NCBI GenBank assembly: GCA_027919835.1
Contig: JANVFP010000027.1
Span: 186,001-250,000, forward strand
Direction of reading: 5' to 3'
DNA length: 64,000 bases
DNA from: Lentinula raphanica
Taxonomy: Eukaryota > Basidiomycota > Agaricomycetes > Agaricales > Omphalotaceae
The notes below the pieces were generated by a model, which did no database searches, was not told the origin of the DNA, and saw nothing but the letters and a program-made list of their open reading frames with translations. How positions within the stretch are numbered: position 1 is the stretch's first letter; every line of letters begins with the position of its first letter. Made by a program: the position numbers and the translations under genes. Of this stretch, positions 44,901 to 56,332 are shown piece after piece.

Positions 44901-46010
44901 GTCAATCATAGGGGCTCAGAACGGGTACGATAATTCGATTCTTCCTTTCCTCCAATACTGACTCCTTCATTCGCTCAGCTTGTCCTAACCTACATACAAA
45001 GCCGAACGAACTCGTTAACATCCATCAGCGAACGTGTACGATCCCTTCGTTGAAACGCCTCTCCCATGACGATGCTCACTCCCTGTCTGCATAGATTCAC
45101 TGCTACCGCTGCAAGACTCGGAAGACCTTTTTTGCCGTCAGATGCTTCAAGTTCATTTCCACAGACTCGACGCGTCGATTAATTCCGTGCAATCGAAATA
45201 TACGACAAAATAGCAATGGACTAGGTGTCATTGTCATCGTCTGGTAAGACGTGGGCGTCGGTGGGCTTGAATCATTCTTTTCGGGGATTCTTGGTCAAGA
45301 AAGCCAAAATCCTCATCTACGATTGTCTCGGTTCACATCCTTGTAAACGACATTTATTGCTCCTTCCACCGTATATCCGTCGTCGTTCATTCCTCCAGTA
45401 TCTCACTCCCGGTCGATTTCGAGACCTGAACAGTTCTCGATACGTTTTCCATACGTCTTCCCTTGTTCGACCTTCTTTCACGAGGACGAGGACGTATCTC
45501 AAGCAGATGCGGGGTTTATCCAAACATTGACCCAAGTGGAATCCGTACGAAGATTCTATCCCAACTCCGCTTTTCCTCCCACACACCTCCTTCAATGCTC
45601 GGGGACATGCGAGAAGACGGGGAGGAAGAGTCACAATGTTCCGGGGGTAATTTTGCAAAACCAGGAAAAGGTTTCAATTGTACGAAGTACCCAGTGCAGT
45701 CTCTCTTGCTAGAAATCAAAAGTCAAAACTCGTTCAGCCGTTCAGCGTAGCTTGCTCAAGATCGCGTGATGCTGGACGCATTGATTTCTATTGGTTATAG
45801 CAGCTCCATGTTGATCTATGAAACTCGAACTTGGTGTGCTTTTAGTAAGTACGGACTCCGGAGGGATGACAGACTAAAATTTGAAGCTATAGCTCACTCT
45901 CAAGCTCACTGAGATAGACAGTCATAGATCGCCGGTGAAACATGCGCAACATACATTGAGAGTAAGAATGTTGTGTAGTATACATATCATGACAGTGGTA
46001 GTTCAAGATC
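41941..46010. other. Four-kb stretch without a supported gene
   Basis: 42,330-43,060 is the degraded paralogue of 32,830-33,470. Several frames of 80-208 residues on the minus strand at 43.5-44.2 kb and 45.3-45.7 kb lack splice support and family resemblance. The sequence is rich in short direct repeats and purine or pyrimidine runs. I see no gene I can defend. Confidence 0.4.
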
Positions 46011-46397
46011 CTAAGCTACATGAAGAATCGCAGCAGGCGAGCGTTGAACGAGAATAGATCCCGATTGATTAGGAACAGGTGGGTCAAGAGCAGGCTTTGG
46101 CTGACGGCGATTGAAATCCCGCAAAGATTGTTCCCGCAACAATGTCCACCATTCCGAGTCGCTCTGCAACATGGTCTTCACTGCTGCATCCTTCCAACGG
46201 TTGGCTGGTAGGCCGTATTTCAAGCGAAATGCATTCAAATTGGTCATAGCCTGGAAGAAAAACCACAGCATCTCGCGAGGATGACCAGGAGCAGGACGGA
46301 ATGTGATAGGGGAGGGGGGATGGAGAGCAGTAAGGAGTGGATGCATGAGTGCCATGGAAAGGAGGCAGCGAGGTGTCGTGAGAGGTGTGCAAGGCAA
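46011..46397 (-). pseudogene. Secreted family, C-terminal remnant
   Basis: The frame encodes only the C-terminal third of the family: PSPITFRPAPGHPREMLWFF, then AMTNLNAFRLKYGLPANRWK and a charged tail ending ILHVA. The signal-peptide exon and the DPxxPGPH domain are missing upstream. It lies directly after copy C on the same strand, so it is probably the remains of a further tandem copy. Confidence 0.65.
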
Positions 46398-46603
46398 AGT
46401 TTTGTATGTAGATGCTCAGAGCTTATTCAAACCTTTTATGTGTATCGTCGACGCTAGACCAGCATCTGAGGCTGCCACTGATGCTCACAACGAGACAGAC
46501 AAACAAAGAGCCTCAACGAATTGAAACATGGCGACATTTATTCTGACTAGGAAGGTATATTGTGTATATAAAACATCATATCATGGCGGTGGTGAGTTAG
46601 GAT

Positions 46604-47480
46604 CTAATACTCATGAACAACAGCAGCGGGCTCTCGGTCGTCAGAAGCAGGCTTTGGCTGGCGATTATTGAAAGTCCGTAAAGCCCGAATCCGGTCCTCT
46701 TCCTGTTTCCTCCGTTCCTCTTCTTGTTCCCTCACCCGTTCCTCTTGTTGTTTCCTCATCCGCTCCTCTTGTTGTTTCCTCATCCGTCTCTCTTTCTCCA
46801 ACGGCGTCTCTGTTGCAGCAATCCTCCAAGAGTGAGCTGGCAGGTCATATTCAGCTGAGAATTCATCTGATTTGGTCATGGCTAGTAAGAAAACCAGCGG
46901 CAACTTGCAAGGATTATGAGAAACAGGGGTGAATGTGACAGGATGGGGGTGATGATGAGTAGTGGCAAAAGTCCACACAGCCTTGAATAGAGAATATTCA
47001 TCATTCTCGCGATCCCAGCTGCGTCAACAGGTAGTCCTTGTCTTTGACATGATCGAAAGTTCCTAGCAAAGTGATTGTAGAATATGCTTGGTCTGCACGC
47101 AACTTTGTGATTGGGTGCGCTTTCGGTGAGTACGAGAGTTTCAGTTTGTTACCTTCTTCGTTGACTGCTTGAGAAACCGTCAAGATTGTCTTTTTGTTGA
47201 GCCAATATGCAGCATGTGGTCCAGTGTTGGGATCAACACACTTGATTTCGAAAAACAGGTCTATTTCCTGGGCTGTTTTAACCAGGCAGTCAATCAATTG
47301 TCATGTCAGATACTTGAATATGAACTTACGACTACGATTAGCCCGAGCTACGAGACGTTCTAAGTTCTCGGTGTTTGGATTATCAATGAGCAATGGCATA
47401 GCCATGACTACCAAAGCCGAGTGTAAGGCCAGAACGCATACGGACAACGACCATGCGCCGGAAAGTGAGAGAAGGCGCAT
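46604..47480 (-). pseudogene. Small secreted protein family, copy C (apparent frameshift)
   Basis: Exon 1 (47480-47330) encodes MRLLSLSGAWSLSVCVLALH followed by SALVVMAMP, a signal peptide. After the usual intron the second exon begins PQEIDLFFEIKCVDPNTGPH and continues AAYWLNKK and TITLLGTFDHVKDKDYLL. The frame then stops at TGA after GSRE near 47001. The family sequence resumes in another frame as RENDEYSLFKAVW at about 46,970-47,020, followed by HPVTFTPVSH, FSAEYDLPAHSWRIAATE and a long Arg/Gln/Glu coiled coil (RMRKQQEERMRKQQEER). A one-base loss near 47,010-47,030 would explain this. If the shift is an assembly error the gene is intact. Confidence 0.7.
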
Positions 47481-49143
47481 CAGAACGAATGGGGCACACA
47501 AATGGAAAAGCTACGATGGTGAAGATGTTTGGGTAAGAAGTCAATCATATCTGAAGGCAGCGCCGGGAAACATACTGAATGGGATCAGAAGAAAGCGGTT
47601 GACGACGAACGACGAGGGATTTTCGGAATTGAACACAGAGTTGAACCGGCTGAGAATATGGACTTGAGCATCGAGGCCACTGTTATGAGAGGATTTGCAG
47701 GGACTCACTGTTAGAACGGAGGTCGTTAGGATAGCTATAGATGAAATGGATGAACGATGGGGTTGAGAACAACTGCCAAAGCGTTAAAACACAGGCTCGA
47801 TACTGTTGAAGAGACAATCTTACATATTTGCCAGCAAAAGGAGATGGATTCGACCAGCGAATCCTTGAAGAACTTGAATGTGTCCTTGTCCTATGACGGC
47901 GGCGTTGATAAAGTGTCGACGAAAGGATGGGGGGATTTCACGTACCAGATAATGGGTGTAACGAGTCAAGGTGAAGAGAATTCAAAAGGGCTGTGGCGCG
48001 CTGGGCTTGATCACTGCCACTCGCTTCGAGGATTATATAGTATATGCAGTGCAAGCGACGGGCATCCATATTCTTTGGACCTTCGCCTTGTCTCCTCTTG
48101 TCTCTGCCCTCGGGGTACAAGATAGTATGCGACGGCGAGGCTTGGATGAGGTTGAACAAGCTGACGGGTCACACAAGGTCAGGTTTCGAAGCTGTTCGCC
48201 CGTCAATGGTCCTGGTATTATGTGTTGGCAATCGAATGCAAAGTTTCCCTACGTCTTTCGAATCCTACTACACATTTGCGTTAGCTCTTGGAGAAATTTG
48301 AGTATATGTGCCATGAGTGTTGAACGTGCGATCACTAGGAAGCAGCTTTGAGATAGGAGCGTGTCGTGAGTGATATTCTTGTAGGATTCCTTGTCGTATC
48401 GTTGATGATCGATGATTGTCGAAGGCTGAAGGAGGTGGTAGAATATTATCATGCCCAAGTTTTACATAAATTTGACGCCCATATTGACGCCTGCAGACGC
48501 CTGTCTTTCAACGGTCAACCTCTCTTTCAATTTGTTGCGAAATTCCTCCTTGTACATCTTTCGACTTCTTCCTTTCTCTATCACCTCTTCCACATTGTCC
48601 TCAAAGCTCACTCAGACAACATATATGAGATATATACCACTAAAAATGGAGACACGTGTTATGACCTGTTCTCATTCTTCAACGAATCCAAAACCCAAGA
48701 GTTCGAGGTCAAGTTCAGCAGTTGTGGTCAAGTTTCTTCGCGTCATATTGTAACATCGAACATCTAGCATCAAGATACACTGGTATGTGGGTAATGAACT
48801 TATAAACGAACGAACGATTGAAATTGACAATTCCTTCGTAGTGATACTTTCAATCTGTACATTGTGAAAGAATACGGGATACGAATTCAAAAACCTTGAA
48901 AAGAAATACAGAAAGAAATGGACGCTGTGCTCCACTCCTACTCTCATAGTCTACGTCTTCGTCTCTTCGTCGCAGCAGCAGGACCAGCACTGGCAGGAGG
49001 CACGGCGATGTTTACATAGGAACAAAAAGCGGGCGGCGCCGAGTGCTAGGTCTGGGGCAAGAGGGTTTGTGTCTGTATTTGGAAGAGGAAGAGCTCATCT
49101 CAAGATGGTCCAGAATCACAGCTAATCACAGTCAGACTCGGAC
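47481..49143. other. Upstream block of copy C and unassigned sequence
   Basis: 47,481-48,120 is the 5' block shared by the minus-strand family copies, including the palindrome at 47847. The rest, to 49,143, holds short frames only. Near 48,560-48,700 the sequence resembles the block at 53,340-53,500 of the tandem units. Confidence 0.45.
47847..47863 (-). promoter_or_regulatory. 17-bp palindrome upstream of secreted-protein copy C
   Basis: GATTCGACCAGCGAATC, the reverse complement of the motif at 40687. It lies about 370 bases before the copy C start and beside TTTGCCAGCAAAAG. Confidence 0.6.
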
Positions 49144-49310
49144 AAAATGAACGACCCCGCCCCACCAAAACGTCTCTCCTACGCCATCCCCATGGTTGGC
49201 ACCTGCCTCGACATTGTTTCCAGTTCGAACCCTCCTCGAACCTCTTCTCCCTGGGAAACCTATCCCCCCCAACACCAAAAACGCGTGGACCCACCATCTA
49301 AGGAATGTTA
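49144..49310 (+). pseudogene. SAC3/GANP-like fragment 1
   Basis: A short degraded stretch reads MNDPAPPKRLSYAIPMVGTC and then LDIVSSSN and SPWETYPPQHQKRVD. It matches the start of the SAC3 domain in the later copies (PLTPKRLSDAITMVGTCLDL). It has lost CPRFERYRR and is not a gene. Confidence 0.55.
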
Positions 49311-50015
49311 ATGAACCGTGGCTGATTCGTCTTGATCTCTACATCTTCGTCTCACTCTACGTTTAGACATACGTCTAAATCTTTGTCTTCGTCTTCGTCT
49401 GCATCCTCCTCTTCATCCAACACCCACTCGACCCCAACGCGGAACTCTCCGTTGCGCTCTAAGCATTGAAAGAAATGGGTTAGACGGGAGGTTATTAGTG
49501 CTGGGTGTTGCAACGTTGATACGTTGATGGGGTACGGTGAGCGTCTTTTTCATTCTCTTGTCCTTTTGCTCAAAATCCTCGAACACAGGCTTACGATAAC
49601 GTCAGATATAGTTCTCTTCAACTTGTTCCAACCCGCGATTGACGCGTTCGTGGAGGAGTGGTAGTCCATGGGGCTTGTAGTCAAAGGATGGGATCTGGTT
49701 GAAACGGGTATCAAGAACTTAGACGAATCAACGTTGGGAATCTTGCTTGAGTTGGGTACGTTCCTACTTTTCCTTTTCCTTCTTCCCTTTCCCTTTCCTC
49801 TTCCTCCGTTTCTCTTTATCATAACATCGTCGAATTTCCCCTCCTCCCTTTTTTGTTTGCTTCCTCCGTTCCTCCCTCAACCATATCCTGATCTTTTTTC
49901 TCTTCTCCCACTTCAGTCAGCTGGCCACTCTACACGCACCTCCTCCACTCGCTCGTGTCTATCAAAGGCAATGAAAGATACAAGAGACACGAAATTCGCG
50001 AAAGAGAAGAAGGAA

Positions 50016-50560
50016 CGGATGAAGAACTGGTTTTGGAGATGCAGGAGGAGAGGAATAGGTTTTGGGACGAGACATGATACCATTCTATCCAATCATCAAT
50101 ATTATTTCTCACTTCTCCCTCTACCACAGCTCGTCAAATCCCGCGAAACCGAATGCGAGCTCATGATCTCCCTCAACAAAATCAATGACCCGCTCACCCC
50201 AAACGCCTCTCCGATGCCATCACTATGGTCGGTCCCTGTCTCGACATGTGTCCCCGGTTCGAACGCTATCGTTGTGAACGCTCCAACAACCTTATTCAAC
50301 CCCTGGGAAAATCTTCCTCCGCACCACAAACAAGCCGCGGGCGACAAGATTATTGGATTTGAGGCCGTCGAAGGTGTTAAAGGGGACGTTGGATTATTTG
50401 TTTGGAGATATGATGGTGAAGCAAAGGTTCAAGAGTGTTTACGGGTTTTTGATGATCGGACGAGGGCGTCAAGGAGTGATTTTGTGATGATCTACGAGAG
50501 GGGGAGGGAGGCGGTGTGGTGTCATCAGAGGTGTGCGGGCTTTCTTTTGGTGGCATTGAG
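50016..50560 (+). pseudogene. SAC3/GANP-like fragment 2 (frameshifted)
   Basis: Bases 50,018-50,080 encode DEELVLEMQEERNRFWDE. After an intron the code continues LVKSRETECELMISLNKIND. The motif DAITMVGPCLDMCPRFERYR is present only in a shifted frame, one base off near PLTP. The end SRSDFVMIYERGREAVWCHQRC returns to the first frame. SAC3 proteins act in mRNA export and proteasome-related complexes; this copy covers only the first part of that domain and is broken. Confidence 0.65.
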
Positions 50561-50968
50561 GGAGATGAGAGGGGAGGCTCAGAGTCAAAGCCTTGTGTGT
50601 ACAGCCCAAGAAGTGATATTGGTTGGTTCTTTGAAGCTTCGAAGAGCCGACTGTGATGCATTGATGGCTCAACTTGAATTTCTAAAGGCTTGAACCAGCT
50701 TGAGCACAAGTAGCACGGAGCTGGATGGCATTGGACCGGTCACTATTAGTTGTAGACTTAGTAGTAGTCGTAGTAGGTACGTAGCTTCGAATCGCGAAAG
50801 TTTTTGCAAATCAAACTTGACCCAAAGAACTTTATCTGGTGACAACTTCTAATATGTACATCACCATGAGAGAAACAAACAGAGAATCAGATTGCAGGTT
50901 GAAAAGATGTACAACGTATATTCAAAGCAGGAAGGAACATCGTGTACACTGTGTCATGAGTTATGATC

Positions 50969-51753
50969 CTAATCTTCGTGAACGATAGCAGGCAAACCAA
51001 GGCCACTATTGAAAGACTTCAAAGACTTTTTCCTCCTTTCCTCGTCCTCTTTCTGCTTCCTCAACCGTTCCGCTTTCTCTGACGGTATCTCGGTTGCGGC
51101 AGTCCTCCAAGATTCAGCTGGCAGGCCATATTCACGCTGGAATTCATCGGGTTTGGTCATGGCCTGTAGGAAGACAGTCGGCAACCTGAAAGGATCACCA
51201 GGGACGGATTCGAATGTGACAGGCGGAGGAGGGTTAGAAGCGAAGCCCTGGAGCCCTTCAAAGAGAGACATTTGATCTTTTCCCCATGGCAATCCCTCGA
51301 TCTGCTTTGTCAAGGCTGGCTGGTTCCCGCCGCGGAAGGATCCTAGTTGATAGGCTTTTAACTGTACGTTTTCTGGAAACAATCGTGCTGGCGGAGTGGA
51401 ATGCACGAATTTCAGCTGGCCACCCTCGTTGTCGATCGTGAAGTATTTCTGTCCATTGTAGTATTTGCCGGAGCCAATGAGCCAAGCAGCAAAGTGTGGT
51501 CCGGGATGGGCAGGGTCTTCGCTCAGGATGTCGAAATACAGTTGCTGTTCCCCTGTTTCAAAAAAGCATTCAGAGATTGTCATGCCCGATACTTGAATAT
51601 GAACTTACTGATATCCCGGGCTTCGAGATGTGCCACACTTCCGGTGTCTGGTTGATCAACAGTCACGGGCATAGCCGTCACTACCAAGGCCGAGTGTAAG
51701 GCAAGAACGAATACAAGCAACGAACAAACGCCGGAAAGTGAGAGTAGGCGCAT
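50969..51753 (-). CDS. Small secreted protein family, copy D (intact)
   Basis: Two exons (51753-51609 and 51552-50969) give 242 residues. The signal peptide is MRLLSLSGVCSLLVFVLALH then SALVVTAMP. Exon 2 carries EQQLYFDILSEDPAHPGPHF, then AAWLIGSGKYY, KAYQLGSFRGGNQ, FASNPPPPVTFESVPGDPF and LPTVFLQAMTKPDEFQREYG followed by LPAESWRTAATE. The tail is a charged helix (EKAERLRKQKEDEERRKK) ending LGLPAIVHED. This is the reference copy of the family in the window: no break, complete motifs and a standard intron. It has no enzyme signature and no cysteine-rich knot. Secretion is strongly suggested; the partner or role is unknown. It begins the row of 4.15-kb tandem units. Confidence 0.85.
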
Positions 51754-52133
51754 CAAAACAAATGAGGTACACGGATGGAAAAGCTTGAGGGTGTCTGAGT
51801 ACGGATTCATTCATACGCAGAGTTGAAAGAAACATACCAGAGTGGAGCAGAAAAACAGCGGTTGACGATCGACTGAACCGATGAGGGATTTTCGGGAATG
51901 AACGTAAAATTGAAGCGGCTGAGGACATCAACGTGAGCATCAAGGTCAGTCTTATGAGAGAATAATGTAGGCACCTACCGTTAGTAAGGAAGAGGTCAAG
52001 ATAATCACAGCCCAAGCGGATGAGCAATTGGGATGATAACAACTGCGAAGGGTAAAAAGCATTGATTAGGCTCAGAGTACAGGTTCGAACATGCAAGAAA
52101 AATGATCTTACATGTTTGCCAGCAAAAGAAGAT

Positions 52134-52150
52134 GATTTGACCAGCGAATC
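52134..52150 (-). promoter_or_regulatory. Palindrome upstream of secreted-protein copy D
   Basis: GATTTGACCAGCGAATC, one mismatch from the perfect palindrome. It lies about 380 bases before the copy D start and has the same TTTGCCAGCAAAAG neighbour. Confidence 0.55.
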
Positions 52151-53656
52151 TTTTGAATATGTCCTTGGCCTATGGCGGCGAAATTGAGTAGAGTGTCAAC
52201 AAAAGGGTGGGGGGAACTCACGTACCAGATGATGGGTGTAGCAGGGTGTAGCGAGTCAAGGTGAAGAAAAAGGCTGTGCGAGCGTGTGGGCCTCAAAAAA
52301 TACCGCTTGGTTCAAGGATCAAATCGGATAACAAGCGAGTTGCGAGAGTGAACAACACTATGTATAAGAAACACAGCTATTCTCTGATGTTATCTTGCCT
52401 TTGGGAGATGAGATATGCGACGGTGGGGGTTTGGGCAAGGATTGGTTGGAAGGATTAAACGAAGAACGGTGTATGACGGTCACATTGAGTTCACTGCCTT
52501 GCATTGTTCAACGCTTGACAAACAAAAGTGGGTGGCACCGAGTCGGTTTGGGATGAGGTAGGGTGGACATGCAGATTTTGGTCATTACCAGAGAGGTTTG
52601 ACGCCTGTCCGAATCGAAGTAGTCGAACCCTCGTTCTTCAAGTGTACCACAAAGGAAAAAGTGAGTGGCAGCATTTGCGGTTAGAGGTACACGTCGAGAG
52701 AGTACTCCATACGTTGGGTTCACGCAGTAGTGAGCCAGAGACGCCAGGCAAAAGACTCGGTCTGTTCACCATTTTAAGAGATGTAGGATTGTTCGAATGT
52801 GATTGCGATTGTTGGCAGTGCTGTTAAATACAGAGGCCCACTGGTAGCACAAATGTTTGAAATCTTCAATGCTAAGCCCGAGACCTAATTGGAACGAGAA
52901 GGAGGTGCCTGAGCAACCGTCAGCCAAATTGTCATTGGCCGGTAGGAGTAGAAGCACGAACCAACGTGGAAGAACCTGCCAGGTCGAACCCAGGGTTGGA
53001 GAGCCACACGGCGTTGGATGAAGTTTCATCTGAAGATAATAAAGAGCGTAGCTAGAATCCTAGCCAATGAAGAAACCCTGGCTGAACGGCTCGGCTTGTG
53101 CGTAGTATGAAAGCATTGATATATCCCATTCGAGGAGGAACAAGTTCAAGTTCTGGCAGAAACGGACTTCGTATGATTTATGTCAGGTCGTTCGCAAGAT
53201 TTACTACATAGGAGTCACCTTGTTGTAGATTTCTTTGTCGAATCTTAGCGAGGATTCTCGTCGTTCATACTGGGAGTCCGTGCGGCGTGCTGAGGAGATT
53301 GAAATTTCGTGTGACCCCTTTGTCATTGTAATTGACGCCCGTAGACGCTCTTTCATTGTCAACTCTCTTGGTTCCGAAATTCATCTCGTTTTTCAAAATT
53401 CAACCTCTTTCTCTTTCTATCGCCTCTACGGACCTCTTGGAACGCTCCCGAAGCTCGTAACATTTTCACAGACGATATACGAGAGGTAAACACGACACAG
53501 AGACGACGGATACGCGTGAAAAATCGGTTTGCGATTAGTTCGAGGTCGAGGTTCACGTTCAGTGATTATAGAATATTTCATAGTGCTACTCAGCGCGAAA
53601 GAGTACGGGAAACAAACACACGTTGATAAGAAGAGTACAAGATACCCACGATATCA

Positions 53657-54565
53657 ATGGACGCTTTCTCTCAAATTTCCTCTCAAATTCAATCCACATC
53701 TTCGTCTTCATCGCACGCAGGAGCTGGAGCCGCTCCAGTCTAGGAGGAGGAGGACTAGGAGGAACGGACACGTTCAAGAACAAAAAGTGGGTCACACCAG
53801 GTACTAGGTCTGGTACACCACATAGCGCTGGAGTGAACGAGAGAGACAGAGGAAGAGGGTTTAGATCTGGGAGGGGAAGAGGTCGTGCCACTGCCATGGA
53901 TGGGCAGACTCGGAGACAAAATGAGTTTGAAAGAGAGGAAAGAGGAAGAGATGATATTGCAGGTGTTAGGAAAGAGAATAACGCCTGATGAAGAACCCTA
54001 TTTGGGAGACACAGGAAGAGACAGATAAGTTTTGGGAAGAGGTATGATTCCGATTCGATACACTATCCATCTCATATTTACCTCTTTCTTCTTTTTCTCC
54101 CTCGTCTAGCTCGTCAAATCCCACCAAGCCAAACGCAAAGTGATGATCTCCCTCAACAAAATGAACGACCCCCTCACCCCCAAACATCTCTCCGACGCTA
54201 TCACCATGGTCGGTACTTGCCTTGACCTGTGTCCCCGGTTCGAACGCTCCAATGACCTCTTCCACCCCTGGGAAACCCTCGCTCCTCCCAACCAAAAGCG
54301 CGTCGATCACTTCCGTGCAGTCAAAGCATACCAACGAGCCGCGGGAGATAAGACGTTGCCTTCGGATTTGCTGCCACCGAAAGCGCTGGAAGGGACGTTG
54401 GATTATTTGATTGGGGATGTGATGGTGAATGAGGGGCTTAAGAGGGTGTATGGGTGTTTGAGAGATCGGACGAGGGCGGTAAGGAGTGATTTTGTGATGA
54501 TCTACGAGAGAGAGAGAGACGCGGTGAGATGTCATGAGCGGTGTGCGAGGTTTCATGGGAGATGA
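53657..54565 (+). pseudogene. SAC3/GANP-like fragment 3 (truncated)
   Basis: It starts MDAFSQISSQIQSTSSSSS, as expected for a low-complexity N-terminus, but meets a stop about 33 codons in. The SAC3 part is clean at 54,110-54,565: LVKSHQAKRKVMISLNKMND, DAITMVGTCLDLCPRFER, NQKRVDHFRAVKAYQRAAGD and RAVRSDFVMIYERERDAVRC, ending HERCARFHGR. Compared with fragment 4 it lacks 12 bases (Y-R-R-E region). A normal SAC3 domain continues for about 150 more residues, which are absent. Probably non-functional unless the truncated form is used. Confidence 0.7.
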
Positions 54566-55036
54566 GAGGAGAGGCTCAGAGCTTCTGGTTAGTTTGCAGG
54601 GTATGAACAAAGACCAGCAATTTCAAAGCCTTGTATGTATGTACAGCCCAAGAAGTGATACTGGTTGGTTCTTTGAAGTTTCTAAGAGGTGAATGTGCTG
54701 CCCCGACTTGAATTTCTAAAGGCTTGAACCAGCTTGAGCACAAGTGGCATGGAGCGACGGCGTTGAACCGATTACTGTTAGTGTAGTAGTAGTAGTAGTC
54801 TCTTAGCTTTGAATCACGAAAGTTTTTGCGAATCAAATTGGACGCCTACTTATAAGTAACCTGGAAGAACTTTATCTGGTCACAATTCAATGTTGAACGT
54901 TGAACGTTGAATGTTGATTCAACTTCTGATACATCACCATGAGAGAAACCAACAGAGATTGCGGGTCTAAAAGATGTACGACATGTGTATCATCAAAGCA
55001 GGAAGGAACATTGCGTACATGTCATGAGTTATGATC

Positions 55037-55935
55037 TTAATCTTCGTGAACAATAGGAGGCAATCCGAGGCCACTATTGAAAGACTTTAAAGACTCTTTC
55101 CTCTTTTCCTCGTCCTCTTTCTGCTTCCTCAACCGTTCCGCTTTCTCCAACGGCGTCTCGGTTGCGGCAGTCCTCCACGATTCAGCTGGCAGGCCATAGT
55201 CACGCTGAAATTCATCGGTCCTGGTCATCGCTAATAAAAAGAACAACGGCAACCTGGAAGGATCCTCATGACCAGGAGCAGGTTTGAACGTGATACCATG
55301 CCAATCGGGGGAAGATGAGTAGCAAGGTACCACGCTGTCTTGAACAGATTAGCTTCGTCAATCCCTTTAGCAAGTGCGAATAATTCCAGTAGTAAGTCCT
55401 GGTTATGATTGGCTTCGACACCATGAAATGATCCTAGTTCAGTTACCCGGTCGGGTGCTCCAGGTCTTCGATCCAACTTTTGAGCTGTTTTGTGATTGGT
55501 GAATTTATACACCGATTTGTTGCTGTCTTTGGAGTCGTCTCTGTCTTTGGAGTCGTCTCTGTCTTTGGAGTCGTCTCTGTCTTCGGAGTCATCTCTGTCT
55601 TTGGGTTCGTCTCTGTCTTTGGAGACAGTCAAGCGGTTATACACGCCTAGCCAAAGAGCAAAGTGTGGTCCAGGCCGAGAAGCTGGCTGTCCTTCGGCTT
55701 CTTTTAGCCTTTCGAAATAGAAATCTGTTCGGAAAAGATGTTCAATGGACAGTCACATCCAAACCTCAAGAAGAAGCTTACTATTGGAACGAGGTGTGCG
55801 AGCTTCCAAGTGTGATGGACTCTTTGAGTTTGGGAAATTGACAGCGACAGGCATAGCCATGACTTCCAAGGTCGAGTGTAAGGCAATAACAAATACGGGC
55901 AACGAACAGGGACCGGAAAGTGAGAGTAGGCGCAT
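55037..55935 (-). pseudogene. Small secreted protein family, copy E (frameshift, expanded Asp-rich repeat)
   Basis: Exon 1 (55935-55782) gives MRLLSLSGPCSLPVFVIALH then STLEVMAMP. Exon 2 starts NFYFERLKEAEGQPASRPGP then HFALWLGVYNRL. It then contains five to six tandem DRDDSK-type hexapeptides from an 18-bp repeat (about 55525-55628), followed by VTELGSFHGVEANHNQDLLL and FKTAWYLATHLPP. Near 55,300-55,325, at a run of five C residues on the coding strand, the frame shifts. Family sequence resumes as GITFKPAPGHEDPSRLPLFF, then DEFQRDYGLPAESWRTAATE and a coiled-coil tail ending LGLPPIVHED. One base gained or lost in the homopolymer would explain it, so an assembly error is possible. Confidence 0.7.
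55525..55628 (-). repeat. 18-bp in-frame tandem repeat in copy E
   Basis: Units of GTCTTTGGAGTCGTCTCT repeat at least five times with a few substitutions, encoding DRDDSK-like hexapeptides. The repeat is absent from copies A, B, C, D and F. It sits in the loop between the PGPH motif and the LGSF motif. Confidence 0.9.
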
Positions 55936-56315
55936 CGAAACAAATGAGGTACACGGATGGAAAAGCTTGAGGGTGTCTGAGTACGGATTCATTCATACGC
56001 AGAGTTGAAAGAAACATACCAGAGTGGAGCAGAAAAACAGCGGTTGACGATCGACTGAACCGATGAGGGATTTTCGGGAATGAACGTAAAATTGAAGCGG
56101 CTGAGGATATCAACGTGAGCATCAAGGTCAGTCTTATGAGAGAATAATGTAGGCACCCACCGTTGGTAGGGAAGAAGTAAAGATAATGACAGCCCAGGCG
56201 GATGTGCGATTGGGATGATAACAACTGCAAAGGGTAAAAAGCGTTGATTAGGCTCAGAGTACAGGCTCGAACACGCAAGAAAAATGATCTTACATATTTG
56301 CCAGCAAAAGAAGAT

Positions 56316-56332
56316 GATTCGACCAGCGAATC
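56316..56332 (-). promoter_or_regulatory. Palindrome upstream of secreted-protein copy E
   Basis: GATTCGACCAGCGAATC, perfect. It lies about 380 bases before the copy E start, beside TTTGCCAGCAAAAG, in the same position as in the other copies. Confidence 0.6.

Noticed and set aside
49668..50693. A 341-codon open frame on the plus strand
   Set aside because: The first half is a polypyrimidine tract that happens to stay open, and the second half is a frameshifted SAC3-like fragment. There is no coherent protein.
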